A DNA stretch of 64,000 bases from Leptasterias polaris (GCA_037783415.1 JAZGTN010000087.1:1984001-2048000); one strand, 5' to 3'. Shown: positions 22,901 through 37,900, numbered from the stretch's first letter. Notes: generated by a model not told the origin, from the letters alone. Program-made: numbers and translations.

Positions 22901-25900
22901 AAATCAAAATAAAATAAAGAAGAAACAAAGCTTATGTTTTATAGTAAAATAATCTTTCTGTTGATCCAAAATGTCCTAAATGGTGTCATTTTTGTAAAAT
23001 AAAGCGTACATGTTGTGCCGTTTTTTTCTTAAACAAGCTAACATTTCCGAGGAACTGTGTTTTGAAGACCATGCTGTCGACTGCTTTTGCGTGCATACCA
23101 GCGGCTCATTGCTCTGTGCACGGTTTTAGATGGCGCACCAGCGATGGTGATTATTGCAATTCGTGGGAAAAACCTTTTTTCCCCGAGCATGCCCAGACAC
23201 ATAAATTCTTCGGTCAAGGCGTTTTAAACAGGTGTTGTGATCTATCACGTAATGCATTGGGATATTTCACCAATAGAGGGCTGTTACTCTAATGGTATCG
23301 CATATTTATTCCCTTCGTAGACACAAGTAATCAAGCCAATACCAGGCGAGCTCATCTCAAAGAAACACCAAGGACCCAGATTACCGTTGTATGAACTGGT
23401 TCATGGCCAGTCACCGGAACTGTACCCTGAAAGTGAGGTGAGTACTGGACTCAAAAAGTTAGATTTTATTCTCTTTCTCACATGTTTTAATTGAAAAGAA
23501 GTAAATAATTTGGACAAACAGAAACAATTTTTTTTCATGAAGTAATATAGCCTCTTTATATTATGCTTCCCACATAATCAGCAGATAATCTTCCTTTTTT
23601 CAGCGCCAGATAAAACTGAAAAAATCTTCTTAAAGTTTTTTTCCTATGAGCAGTTTTCCCCCCTTTTTTTTGCAAAAACAAAAATGCATGTCTGTTTTAT
23701 ATGAAGTCTCAAAACCTGCCCACAGGCTTTCTGGTTTTCTAGTTGAGGCCCCCATTGTCCTTACCTGCCTGATTACAGAAATAGAATGTTATATTCTTAA
23801 ATCACTTGAATTTCAATTTCTTGTCTAGTAGTATGCCCAATTTTAATTCCTTGATTGTTGTTGTTGTCCTAGAGTGTCTTGGCCGATCTGTGTCGTGCGT
23901 CAGACTCATGTTCTGGCATTGTCAGAATGTTGGGACCGGGTTCCAGTCATGGCACTTGTACCCTTGAGCAAGACACTTACCATAATTTGCTTTGTCATTT
24001 GGATGGGGCGCAAAACTAATGTTCTATGTTTTATGTACTATTACTTCGCAAAGAATCAAGTTCTCTTATCTTTATAGAGAAGGGTCTCACCCCAGTGTTT
24101 CTGGTATGGTTGGCTGCAGAGCATTTCAAAGCATCTTGTGAACTCTTACAAGGCACTTATTATTATTTCAAAACAGCTCTGTATACATAGTGTAAATTAA
24201 ATAATGTGTGCTTTTAGACACCTGTATATAAAGAACTGCATAAAAATTTAGAATAATCATAATTTTAAATTAATAACCTGCAGTTACTTTCTTGTGGAGT
24301 TCTGCCAAGCACTATGACTGTCACATCATCCACGGCTGAGGATTTCAAGTTCAAACTAAAGGAGCACTTTACCCCTGACACCCTGGAGAGCAGAGAGGGA
24401 CTGAGGCTTGGAGATGGTGGACGGCTTGTACCTGATGAAGCTGGCACAGCAGGAAAGCAAGAATTTCTCAAGTAAGATTTCCCTCTTTATTCCATATGCA
24501 CTCCTACATCATTACAAACTGTGAAGGGGGTAATCCTGTCTCAACCCAAGGAGTAGGTGGCAACGTGCCTCGGGTGGCAGTTGATTTGGCTCGACCTTAA
24601 AATGGCCGTCAGGCCTTGTGATGTTAGGCGATATCTCATTTTAAAAAAAATATTTACAAAAAAGTATACAGTGTGCAGCTTTAAAGCTGATAGGTTAAAA
24701 CAAAAGTAAACATGTTGTGTGCCCTGAAGATTGACTTAATAAAAGTTTTACCACAGCAGGGTGTGAACAGTTTAATTCTGTTTTGGGAATTGAAAAACAT
24801 GTCCTTTGTTAAGCTGTAGTTCTTTGGCTCAATGTCATAAAGGTGCTTAACTATTCCTATGCCATTAATATCGCTGATTCTCCTTCCTTATGATATCTCT
24901 GCACCATTGCCTTGCATGATACCCCCGGCCGTTAATAACCCCTGTGTGCCGTTAACATCACTGATTCTCCTTCCTTATGATATCTCTGTACCATTGCCTT
25001 GCTTGATACCCCCGGCCGTTAATAACCCCTGTGTGCCGTTAACATCACTGATTCTCCTTCCTTATGATATCTCTGCACCATTGCCTTGCGTGATACCCCC
25101 GGCCGTTAATAACCCCTGTGTGCCGTTAACATCACTGATTCTCCTTCCTTATGATATCTCTGTACCATTGCCTTGCGTGATACCCCCGGCCGTTAATAAC
25201 CCCTGTGTGCCGTTAACATCACTGATTCTCCTTCCTTATGATATCTCTGCACCATTGCCTTGCGTGATACCCCCGGCCGTTAATAACCCCTGTGTGCCGT
25301 TAGCATCACTGATTCTCCTTCCTTATGATATCTCTGCACCATTGCCTTGCGTGATACCCCCGGCCGTTAATAACCCCTGTGTGCCGTTAGCATCACTGAT
25401 TCTCCTTCCTTATGATATCTCTGCACCATTGCCTTGCTTGATACCCCCGGCCGTTAATAACCCCTGTGTGCCGTTAACATCACTGATTCTCCTTCCTTAT
25501 GATATCTCTGCACCATTGCCTTGCGTGATACCCCCGGCCGTTAATAACCCCTGTGTGCCGTTAACATCACTGATTCTCCTTCCTTATGATATCTCTGTAC
25601 CAGTGCTTTGCTTGATACACCCGGTGTAGACCCCAAGTTCCTGACATCAGACTGGGTGAATAATCACTACCGCTGGATAGTCTGGAAACTAGCCGCTATG
25701 GAATTAGCCTATCCACATTACTTGTCACAGAGGTAAGACTTGCTGGACATGTATTTATTTTCTGTGTTTTTCTTCCTGTTCATTTGATTGGGTTTGGTTT
25801 GGTTATAATGTTTGGTAACATCAACCAAACTGGGCCCAATTTCATGGCTCTGCTTACAGCCGAATTCCCGGAGCCGGGAATTCGGCTGTAAGCGCAGATT

Positions 25901-28900
25901 CTTTGCTTACAGTAAGTTAGCCATGAAATGGGGCCCTGATAGGGTTTGGCTGGTGTTTATGCATCTTTTGGAATGAAAATTATATTTTGCCCATCCAATT
26001 TCATGGTGTGATTTTCACATCACTTGTTTTCTTCTTTTAAAAAAAAATGAATTACCTTTTTACTCTTTGTTATAAGTGAATGACCTCATTCATATTGAGA
26101 TTTTCTGATACAAAGACACTGCCATGAACAAATATTAAGTAACAAGCTGAAACCCTAACCATCCTAAGCCCTTCAAAATCTAACGGCATGTTTTGTTTGA
26201 ATCTGTTGGACTGAGGACTGCAATAGAAAAATGTTTCTGCTTTTTGGATCAGGCATAAAACAATAATCAGAGTCAACAAGTTTGAGTGTTGAGTTACCAT
26301 TCATATTAATGTTTTACTGACAACACTTTTTACTTGTAAAAAATCCCCCCAAAAGCCTGTTTATGATATAAGGAATCCTTTGAATGATATTATTTGTGTC
26401 TTGTTGCAGGTTTCTGACACCACACCAAGTCCTCCTTCAGCTGAAGTACAGGTATGACAGAGAGATCGACCACGCCCAACGCTCCGCCCTCAAGAAGATC
26501 CTTGAGCGAGACGACACCCCGTCTAGAAGGATGGTCCTATGTGTGGCTGGTATCCACCGGCCAGCCACCGGTGCAATTGCAAAGTCACACCAAGGTACCA
26601 CAGGAAAAGAGAATGAAAAGGTAAGAGTTTAAAAGGGAACGGTGACAAAAATGTCTTCAAATTATTATAGAACAGTTTTGAAAATTTGTTGGCGATTCAG
26701 TTAAACCAATGTTTTGACTACTTGAATATCACTGCCGTTTTTCTCCCTATGACTAAAGAGAAAAAGCTCATGTTCCAAGAAAATATCTACAAGACCAAAG
26801 AGCTTAACTTCACTAAGAGCTAGATTCATTTTAAGATTTGAATCAATCGTAACTGCAAAGCAAAGTGTGATGTCACAATACAAATCATTATGGTAATACT
26901 GACAACTCATCTTAAGATGTTCCAAGAAAATATCTACAAGACCAAAGAGATGAATCTTATTGCTTTGTGAAATCAATCCCCTCGTCTTGTAGCTCAACAT
27001 TTACTCTGGACTTTGAAATTCTTGTTTACAAGGTTATTACCAGTTTGTTTCTCTTTAACATCTGCTGAACCTTTTAGAGAAGGTTTTGAGTGGCCTTGAA
27101 AGCTAAAGCACTAATTAGTAACCTTTAAAAGTATATTATTTGTGTTTTTTACCCATACACTGATGTGTGTAAAGCACTGTATACTCGGTACTTTCCCGAG
27201 TCCTGTAAAAACAAATGCAGAGGCATATTATTCCTAGGGTGGGATTCAAACTCACAACCTTTGCTATTCTAGAGCAGGGCCCAATGTCATGCCTCTGCTT
27301 ACCGCCGAATTCTGCGCTTGCAATCACCATTCTCCGCTTACCGAGCAAGCGCCGAATTTCTGCGCTAGCTGTGTAAGCGTAGAATGCCTAGTAACGTGGA
27401 CTACGCAAGCGCACAAGCAAAAATACCCTGCTAACCCGAGAAGTACGCTTGATGTAAGCGCAGAATTTCCATGGTTCCGTAAGCGCCGATTCTTTGCTTA
27501 CGGTAAGCAGAGCCATGAAATTTGGGCCTGATGTCTTACCATCTAGACCATCAAGCTTGCCCGGTATTGTTGACCTCAATAAAATCATTCACACAGGGGT
27601 GCGTGTTCGCGGTCATAACCAATAACTGTTTTGATTGACTTTGCCATTGGCAGACATGTGAGACTTCCGCGGAAACGCGGAAATCCGCGTTTTTTATTTT
27701 CCCATTCCGCCCTTTTCTTGCGGGCTCCGCGTTTTTCTCGTCTCCGCCGTTAATGACCGGTCCGCGTTTTTTTTTTTTTCGATCATCAAGCAGCAAGTAA
27801 TTCTACTGCACAACACAACACAGAGAAGGGAAACCTGGCATCAAGAATCACTTTAATTGCGATTTGATTTCAACACGTGAGTCGGGGGCTAGACCCGGTA
27901 AAATGCTCCGCGTTAGTCTTTGATTAAAGCCGTTGTTGTTCATTTTTCGTTAAGCGCGATGTCCCATTACACTAACCCATGTTGTCATCCCGTTCCACCA
28001 AGAGAGGGCGCTTTACTAAAAACTGTATTAAAAAGCCAACACCATGAGCCAAGACTAGGCGCACACAGACTTTCACTTGTGTGATGGATGCATCGCGCTT
28101 GTGGTGGAACACATTTCTAAGGAATATCACAAAAACAAAACGAAAATTTGGACGAACAACACTTTGTTACCAAGTAAGAATTGTGGCCTAATATGTTTCT
28201 GTTAATTTTTTGTCTACGCTGCAGTACAAAGCCTGTTATTCAGACTGTAGCGGTGGCCCAAAATCCGGACACGGATTTCACTTGCTAAAGTTTTCCACGT
28301 TTTTTTTCCGTGACCCGCTCACATGCCTGCATTGGTTAATCACTGGCCAGTGACTGAAATAGTTATTGGTTACAGCTGCCAAAACCCACCCTGTCATCTC
28401 AAGCAATTTTAAACATCATTCCCTTGGCCAGCTTATCTAATAGATTGTTAGTATTAACGTCACCTTTCTGCACGTTTCAAAGATGCCAGTCTCATCTACC
28501 CCTGTCCTCTTGTTGACTGATGGATGGTATGCAGTGAAGACACTAATCGATAAGCCGTTAGCGGGTCTGGTGTCTGCAGGCAAGATCTTTGTAGGGTTGA
28601 AGCTATGTATCTATGGGGCAGAGCTTGTTGGATCGCAGGATGCTTGCTCACCATTAGAGGTTAGTAATATAAGATGTCATTGGAAAATTTCCTTGTGAAT
28701 TGTTATATATTTCTGGCAATGAAACGAAGGATGCTTCATAAGTAAACTTAATCACGGTTAGTGTAGCTCCTAAGCCTGAGGAATTCCCTAAGCAAGGGTG
28801 CTTGCTACGTTAATTTAAGAAGAACAAAGTACCTTGGGTCCAGTCTTGCATTCTGTCAATTTCTAACGTTAAAAAACATTCATATATTGTTGTTGTTGAC

Positions 28901-31900
28901 CTGAAGTTTCGACCCTAGCAGAGTCTTTCTCAAAGGCTAAAAAGTCTATAAAATCTCTGAAATATAACTTCTTATTTAGTCCAGGAGTTCAAATCTCTAA
29001 ACCAAGAGGATATCCAGGCCTGAAATTTCACCTTGGAGAGGGCAAGGCCATTTTTAGTTTGCAAAGGGCACTTCCGTTGGAACCTCATAAAGTCTATGGG
29101 AAACTTTTGAAAGGGCGCCAAGGCCAAGACCAGGGGCAACAGAAGCCATGGCCTCCGTGCCCTCCATGTAATTCCAGGCCTGCTCCAAAACCAGCAAGGT
29201 CTTGTACCCTGCACAACTTATAGAACAAAACCACTAGAACAGATACTTACCTACAATCCTTTATGCCCTCCATGTAATTCCAGGCCTGGATATGGACCAT
29301 GTTACCTTTGTTTACAGAAATAGTGACCTCGTACATTCTAATGCATTTCCTGACTGGCAAGATACTACACTGGCCATATGGGAAAATTTACATTTTGTGT
29401 CATAATTTTCACATAAATTCAAGAGTTACAAAAGCAACAGCTGTACAGTTTTAGAGATGTCGCCCCTTTCTTCATATCAAAAGTTGAGAAAAATCAGACA
29501 GTGCAATCTCCATAAAACATAAGATTTATGGTATTCTTCCGTTGAGCTGTGTACAAACTGTGCCTGCAGGTAATCCAGGCTCTGTGGCTCTTTTGTAAAC
29601 ATGTGATGTCACAGGTCACATGGTCTATTGTTATCTAATTGTACAGTCTTGTTAATTTTCATACAGTTATCATCCATGGTTATTATTCAATTGTCATATA
29701 ACAGGTGCCAGGAAACCTGATGCTAAGGATCTCGGCCAACTCCACTCGTCGTGCTCGATACGATGCATTACTTGGATTCCAGCATTACCCTCAACCGTTC
29801 CCGATATCACTGACATCATTATACCCTGATGGTGGTATGGTGGGCTGTGTGGATATAGTGGTGGTCAGGAGCTATCCTATGCAGGTATGTATCCAATGCA
29901 TATATCATTGGTTTGTGGCAGAGTAAATCTATTTCCATCCTCTAGTGTTCAATAAACACACTGTACAATCAACCGGTGAAAATATCATCAAATTCAGTGT
30001 TAGTGAGTTTTATTGTCTTCGCTTTTTGTTTTTGTATTATTTCTAAGGCTGTTCCCCACAAGCCTCGGCTTATTTGAACAGCCTCCTTACTCACAGCTTA
30101 GATTTTAAATTTTTTTTCAGTATCATTTTATTCGGTCATGTTTACTCTTTGCTTGTATTGTACTACTATAAATTTGTCCACATGATTCTGTCTTTTCTTA
30201 TTGTGAGTACGAAAATAAATGTTACATTGAATTGAACTGAATTGAGTGAATGAAAAACAGTATATTTTTTGCCTGTCTTATTACACCCATGTTTAAGAGG
30301 TGTTGACTTGCTATTTTCTTGACTTTGACGGTATTTCAGATGGACAGTTTTCTTTGGAGGATTGGTATCGGTATGAACTTTATAATTAGTGAGAACAACT
30401 AGTCCCAAAACAAATTCCCCTGATTGATTACCTATCCTTTTTTTTTTATTTGGATTTCTTCATGAGTCAGTGGCTGCACTTGAACAGCAGTCTGGAGGTG
30501 ACATGGTTCCAATCCTGCTGCCTTCAATACATTCATTTTACATGTCATTGTTTCCTCAGTACATGGAGAAGCAGAATGAAGGAGGTTGTATCTTCAGAGG
30601 CAGACGGGCTGAGGACAAGGAAGCAGCCAGGTTTGCTCAGGAGAAACAGAGACAAATGGAGCGACTCTACTCCAAAGTACAGAGCGACTACCAAGAGAAC
30701 GAGAAGAAAACAGGTAGGTCAAAGGTCAAGTTCCTCCGTGACAACTTATTCCAAAAGTGACTATTTTTTACGATCTGAGCCAAATTTCAGACAGGATCTC
30801 AGCAGATAGTTTTACATAGTAGAAAGTATACTTGCTGACTCATTTATTTGCCATTGACATGCTTTTGTGCCTGGCAGTTTTATGTGTAGGGATTGACCCC
30901 TTTTGCTATGTCACTTTAAAAAAAATTGTATTATTTTATTTCCATATAGTTGAAGGAATTAGGGATAAAATTTCATGCATCCTATTGTTTCCATCCTGTC
31001 GTGACCAATGATGTTTATTTAATGTCCAAGAAAATTTGGAAATATTTGTGAATTGAAATTGATGTTTTAAATGGTTTCATTTGACCAGCTCTTGTCTTTC
31101 TTTTTGTTGTGATGCACTGTCTATTATCTTCGTTGATTATATTCATTTTGCTTATTATTGACATATTGTTTGCTGTGTTGTTTGATAACCGTGCAGTTTT
31201 CTCTTTTTCTTCTATGCTCAATTTACTAATTGACTTGTGACTGTTATTTTTATCTGCATATTGTTCGTTCTACATACATTGATTTGTGAATTTGTTCTCT
31301 GTCTATTACAAACATGTACAATGCCAAGATTTGAACTGGCCTCTCATGGCCTGCTCTAGAATGCAGGGCTGTGGTTCGAATCCCATTTTTCTATTTTTAT
31401 TCTATGCTCAATTCACTTGTATACCCTATTTATCATTGACTGATTTTTATCTGCATATTTTATGACATACAGTGATTGGTTAATTTGTTCTCTTTGTGGG
31501 ACAAACATACATGTAAACAAGGTTAGGATTCGAACTGGCCTCTCAACACCTGCTCAAGAATGCAGGGCCGTGGGTTCTAATCCCATTTTTCTCTTTTTAT
31601 TTTATGCTTAATTCACTTGTATACCCTTTTTATCATTGACTGATTTTTATCTGCATATTTTATGACATACAGTGATTGGTTAATTTGTTCCATGTGTGGG
31701 ACAAACATGTACAATGTTAGGATTTGAACTGGCCCTCTCAACACCTGCTCTAGAAGCGGGTTTCGAATCCTACCCAAGCTAACTTGATTTTCTCCGCAGG
31801 ACTCAGAAAGCACTGAGTATACAGTGCTTAGGACACATCAGTGTAAGGTTAAACCAGAATGATATTCTTTACCCCTGATGCAACTTTTACATCAATGCAA

Positions 31901-34900
31901 ATGTCATTGTCATTGTTTGCAAGTTGATTCAGACTGCATTGTCTGCATTGCCCATTTTATGTGTATTGGTTTTTCAATGATCTATTATTGTGTACCCATA
32001 TTATGAATCCTTGCAAATGATATAATCAACTTATGTGTGTCCCTCTCAAGGAGCAATGCTGTTAGAATATATTGTCTACTTGAACTATATAACAGCATGC
32101 CCACAATGTGACACTAGGTGGCAGCAAACAGCCCAATTACCAAGTAACTATCCATTATTTTGGTCATTCTTGGTATGTGCTTTTTTGAGAACCAGGGGCC
32201 ATTTTAATTTCATAGAGCTGCTAAAGCAGAAAATATTGTTTTACAATTTTCTCGGCTAAGCAGAAATGAGCAGGATACCAGTCACAAATTGCACATGTAA
32301 CATAGTAGTTTGGTCGGTAACCTTATTCTGGTAAGCATAACTTTGTTGTGCTTAGATACTTTTTGTGCTTTTTAAAGCAGCTTTATAAAGTTGGGCTCTG
32401 GTGAGTCTGCTGCCACCTAGTGTCCCAGAAAGTCGCCTGTCGGATATTGTTTGACAATCAAAATGGCAGACAGGATGGTTGTGTGACTTGAATCTGTAAC
32501 ACTTCTCAAACACATTTCTGTTTTATTTATTCTTCAAAGTTTTGTATATATGGCTGGTGTACTTTTTTCATTGTTCTTATTTGTCTATTCCTCAAAAAAA
32601 ATTGCTTCCATTTACATCTTTTCTATTGCATTATCTGATCTTTACTTGTTCATTAATTTTGTGACATGATGATGCATTGTTTATTTCCATTTGCTGATAT
32701 ATCATGATTTTGATTAATCATGGTTATATGAGATATATATTTGTTTTGCATATTATATTGTGTCTATACCAGAAATGTGTGCAGTATTGTTTTATGACTA
32801 TTTTGATGATAATGATGATATTTTTCAATGTCTTTTTCTTTCTATACTACATGTCGTCTGTTCTCATAGATGCTATTTATACATGTAGGCCTAGCTGTAA
32901 ACTTTTGTTTATGAACTTATTTTACAAGAAGCAATGTTGCATGTGAAGTTCCAAACATGATAATATTCTAATTTTAACATAATATCCAATTTTGTTTGCC
33001 CTCAGAGAAAATCACAAAACTGTTATTAAATAGCCTAGAAAGCCTCTCAAAGCCTATACCATTATGTGGAGTAACCCTTGAACTCAATATTTGTTAGCTA
33101 CTTTTTTGTAAGGGTCAAGTATCATTTCTTAGTTGTCATATTTTCAGCAGTTCATTTTGACCACAATTACCATTTCATGTTCTAATGTCTTTCAAAAATT
33201 GACTATTTCTCTTGAAATAAGTGAAATCGAATCGTAGGTTGATGTCCACCAGGAAGCTAACAGTGTCTGAGGTAGAGAAGCTCCACAGTGGCCAGGAGGT
33301 GTATGAGGCACTTAATAACGCCCTGGATCCGGGAGCTGTGGAGGTAAGTGCCTCTTAAAATAGCGCACATATCCACCATCAAGGTGATCAAGGCGCTTGA
33401 ACAAAGACACTTTTTAAGAAAGGTTTTGACGTTTATGAATTATCAGATCTATTTATGTAGCACCTTATATAAGAGTTTACAAGGTGCTGCAGTGCATTAA
33501 GCAGCCACTGTCAGAAACACCGGGACAAACCCCTTCTCTTAGAGATAAGTGTAACTGGGTTCTTTTACGAGCATTACACAAAACATGGTACCTTCAGCTT
33601 TGCGTCCAAGCATAATGGTTGAGTGTCTCACTTTAAAGACACAAGTGTCAAGACCGGGACTCGAACCCCAGAGGTTGAGTCCGGTGCGCTTGACCACTCG
33701 GCCACAACACGCCACACTTTGCCAGCTAGACTATCTAATGAATGCATAGAGCAAGTTCCCACAAGGAACTGTGGTCGACCATGGATCAATAGCTGCACAT
33801 AGTCACTAATAATCTAGTGTGAACGTTGCTGGTTCAGGTCTAGTGACTAGACTTTTGTCGGCGAATTCGCTCTGCTTACCGCAGTATTCAGCGCTTACGA
33901 TCACCATTCTTCGCTTACTGTCCAAGCGCCGAATTTCTCCGCTAGCTGTGTTAGCAAAGAATGCATAATAACGTGGAGTACGCACGATCACAAGCAAAAA
34001 TTCCCTGCTAACTTGTGAAATACACTTGATGTAAGCGCGGAATTCCCTGCTTTCCTTCCGTAAGCACCGATTCTTTGCTTACGGTAAGCAGAGCCATGAA
34101 ATTTGGCCCTGATTGGTAAAACAACTCCATGCAACTCAATCTTGCTTATTTTACTTGCTCTCAGGCGTTCCTATCTGAGAGACAGGTGAATGTACTGCAT
34201 GATTATCAACGGTCCCTACACGAGAAGAGACAGTCGGATCTCCAGGGGGAGTTCAAACGAGCAATGGAAGAACAAAAACAGGTTTGTTGTTTTTTATATA
34301 ACTCACATCCTGATCCTTGTCTCACATCCTGATTGGTGGAATACGTATCACGTGTCATCCTTTATTTTGCCATGTATGTAGTGCCGCGACGCTGGACTGT
34401 TGTAACCTTGCTATATGGAAATAAATATAGGACAGGTATATTGTTTTTGGATGCTTAGTTCCACATTATTTAGACTTACTTTTTTTAATATAAGTTTTCA
34501 GAGTGTGGGGTGGAAGAGTTTCCGTTTCTTATTTCTTGTGTTTTTTGTTAAAAAGTTTCTCATAACCATGAAAAGTTCTCCGATTATTATTATTTTTTTT
34601 GAGACCCTTTCTCTAAAACCACATTCCTTATAAAGAACGGGAATTGCTTCTCAAAATGTTACACATTATCAACAGCTGCAGTGCTTCTTACCAAGTAAGC
34701 TTTTATGGTCATTAAAGGCACTGGACACGTTTGGTAATTACTCAAAATATATATTAGCATAAAAACTTACTTGGTAACGAGCAACGGACAGCTGTTGATA
34801 GTATAACACATTTTGAGAAACGACTCCCTCTGAAGTAACGTAGTTTTTGAGAAAGAGGTAATTTCTCACTAAAATATTTGAATCTGAAAAAGACTTCACT

Positions 34901-37900
34901 CAGGCCTGAAGCCTTTTTCAGGCATCTGAAAGCACACAAATTTGTGCAACAAGGGTGTTTTTTCTTTCATTATTTTCTTGCAACTTCGATGACCAATTGA
35001 GGCCAAATTTTCACAGGTTTGTTGCTTTATTCATATGTTGGGATACACCAAGTGAGAATACTGGTCTTTGACAATTACAAAACGTGTCCAGTGCCTTTAA
35101 TTTTTGGAGCAATTACTAAAGATGTACCAATCCCTTTAACACTTAGGAGAGCCACGTAGAGAGGACCGTAACACCCCTCCTTAGACTCAGAGTGGTAGAT
35201 GCCCTTAGAAGACGCTCAGCTGAGGAGTGCGGCACGCATCAGCTGACAATCTGGAGGCCCTCTGATGATGTCATACAGCTACTCATTGAGGGAAAACACT
35301 TCAAAATATTCAACGTCAGTACGTCGTCTGGAAGGTAAACAAAGTTTATTGATTGTGTCTCCTTTGATTGCGGAATAAAGAATTGAGTTGTTGTTGAAAC
35401 TCTTTACAATCTTGTCTTAGTTTATTCTTTGGAAATAGCAAATTTGTCAAAAGTGGTTGGGAAACCTGAAGAAAAAGTTTCAAATCTTGTGAATTATCAA
35501 GCTTTTGTTTGTGTTTATTTTTGTGTGTTTTTTATTTCAAAGACAATATAATATATTCAAGAAGTATCAAGCTTTTGTGTTTGTTTATTTGCCTGTATCT
35601 TGCCTGTCAGGAAATGCCTTGGATTGTACTAGGTGTCATGGTCTACTTGTGTATAGATATCATTGACAACATCATGCATTTTTGTGTATGTAGTACTCAT
35701 GAAGCAACTGTGTTTAAAGATTTTGTGGACAACTTGTAGATAAGGTTTTTGTGTCTATGTTTTCTTACTTTTTAACTAAACTGTTTGTTTTCTAAACCTA
35801 ATAATATTTGTTTATGTAGTTATAACTTTCAGGCTAATACAAACAAAACATTCTACCCTTTAGAACATTTCCTTTTAAATTGTTAGGTTCAGTGTTGGAT
35901 CCAATAATGTTCAACTTGCCTCGACTCGTGGCACTCGGTACCAGACAGTGCTTCTCCAGTCTCCCCACTCAGGTGATCAAGCCGTCTACCTCCAGAGAGA
36001 GTCCTTGAGATTGACTGATACACTAATGTCTGACTTCACTCCAGCCTATGGTGAAGTAGATGTGGTTGGTGTCATTGTGCTAATCCAGGGTGCAGGGAAC
36101 AGTCCTGGCAAAAGGTATGATGCTAAAAGTGACCACCATATATTGTTAGTTAGGACAACAAACGTATCGCCTAAAGGGCCCTTCCCAACATGCGCTTTGA
36201 AGCTGCACATAAATGTCATGTCTTGTGGCGTGTCGTGGCCGAGCGGATAAGAGCACCGAACTCAAGCTCTGGTGTTTCTGTTCAGCAGAGTGTGGGTTCA
36301 AGTCCCGGTCGTGACACAAGTCCCGGTGCAAGACACTCAACCATTATTGCTTCGTTCTTCGGATAGGACGTAAAGCCGTTGGTCCTGTGCGTTGTGTAAT
36401 GCACGTAAAAAAGCCCAGTGCACTTATCGAAAAGAGAAGAGATTCGCCTCGGTGTTCCTGGTTTGATTGGCTGCATATTGCGCCACAGCACCTTGTAAAC
36501 CATTACATGGTGCTATGTAAAAGGAATAGGTCTCAAAATCCAAAACATAGCTCCACATATATACCTTGCAGGAAAAATACTGACTGTTGAAGTGCCTTGA
36601 GCATCACTGAGTGACGGATATGAGCGCTATATAAGAAGCCAATATTATTATATTATAAAGCTATTCAGGTTTTCACGATTTATACACAAACTTGATGGAG
36701 CTGAGATAAGGTGATTTAGCTCTTATCCTCTCTTGTGCAAAATTCAACATTATTTCAGGGCTCCCATATCCACCAGACTGCAGGACAGAGTCCAGTAATT
36801 TTAGCAATGAGCCAGTAACCTCAAAACCAAACATCTCCAGCGGTCCAGTGTTTTTCTAAACCTCATCTTGAAAGTTGAAGTACGGGGCTACTATTCTAAG
36901 GAAAGAATATTGATCTTGTAAAGATATTGCTGGTCCAGTGAAAGTTGAAAGCCAGTGAAAGCCCTGTGCTCGATTTCACAAAGAGTTAAGATCGATCTGT
37001 AAGCAAAGTGTGATGTCACAATGCAAATGACTATGGTTAATACTGACAACTCATCTTAAGATGAGTTTTAGTGCTTTGTGAAACTGAGCCCAGGTTGTTT
37101 AATGTGAAAAGTTTAAACCGTGGAATAGGAATTAACGTATTTTCTTCCAAAAACCAGTTGCGTCAAACGTTTAAAAGCAAAGTATACCTTTGTTTTTTGG
37201 AGCTGTTCGATTTTAAAAATCCTATACAAATGTAGATATATACAATAAAACTAACCTGTGAAAATTTCATTTCGAAAGGTGGTCGCGTTTTTGAGATATT
37301 GCATAAAATCTGCAGCAAATATGTCCACTTTGAAAGTATAATCCCTAATAGGAATACACAATCTGCAGACACGTTTCTCAGATTCAAATTTTGGGGTATA
37401 AAAACTGATATCTTTTTACATAACCACATTACTTCGAAGTGAAATGTTTCTCAAAATGCTTTATACTATCGAAAGCTGCTGTACTTCTAACTAATAAGTT
37501 TTCTTTAGCCATTAATTTTAAGAGTGATTACCAAACGTATGCCTTCCCTTAAACTTATACCTTGCCTTTGAGAACAGCGAATACCGATTTATGCTAGTAA
37601 CTTGTAAAGTATGACTGGAGCAGTTTTGAATCAGCTTTTTTTCCTGTTTTGATTTCAGCACAAGTCAGACAGTATATCTCTGTGATGCTCAGACTAACTC
37701 CATTGCCATCAGGTTTTGGGGTGGATTACAGGTGAGCTGGAAACTGGGCACTAGTGATACTCAGGGTTCTGCCCAGGATTTGTTTAGTGCCGGAATTTTT
37801 TTTTTTCCTAGTACAGTCAAGTCAATTTCCTTTCGATCGTGCACGGAGTGGTTACACACGTGCGCCCTGCAGCTGTGCCTTGAATGTAGGCCCTCAGTGC

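Noticed and set aside
25621..25626. GTGTAG as the exon 11 acceptor
   Set aside because: It breaks phase with exon 10 and removes the conserved ALLDTPGV; the upstream ACCAG at 25603 restores both.
24859..25629. 256-codon frame over the 87-bp array as a repeat protein gene
   Set aside because: The frame is open only because 87 is divisible by three, it disagrees with the BRCA2 frame, and it has no start or splice context.
30719..33238. Alternative splice pair (donor GTCAAA at 30719 with acceptor TCGTAG at 33238)
   Set aside because: It is phase-compatible, but the donor is far weaker than GTAGGT at 30714; I kept it only as a caveat to exon 16.
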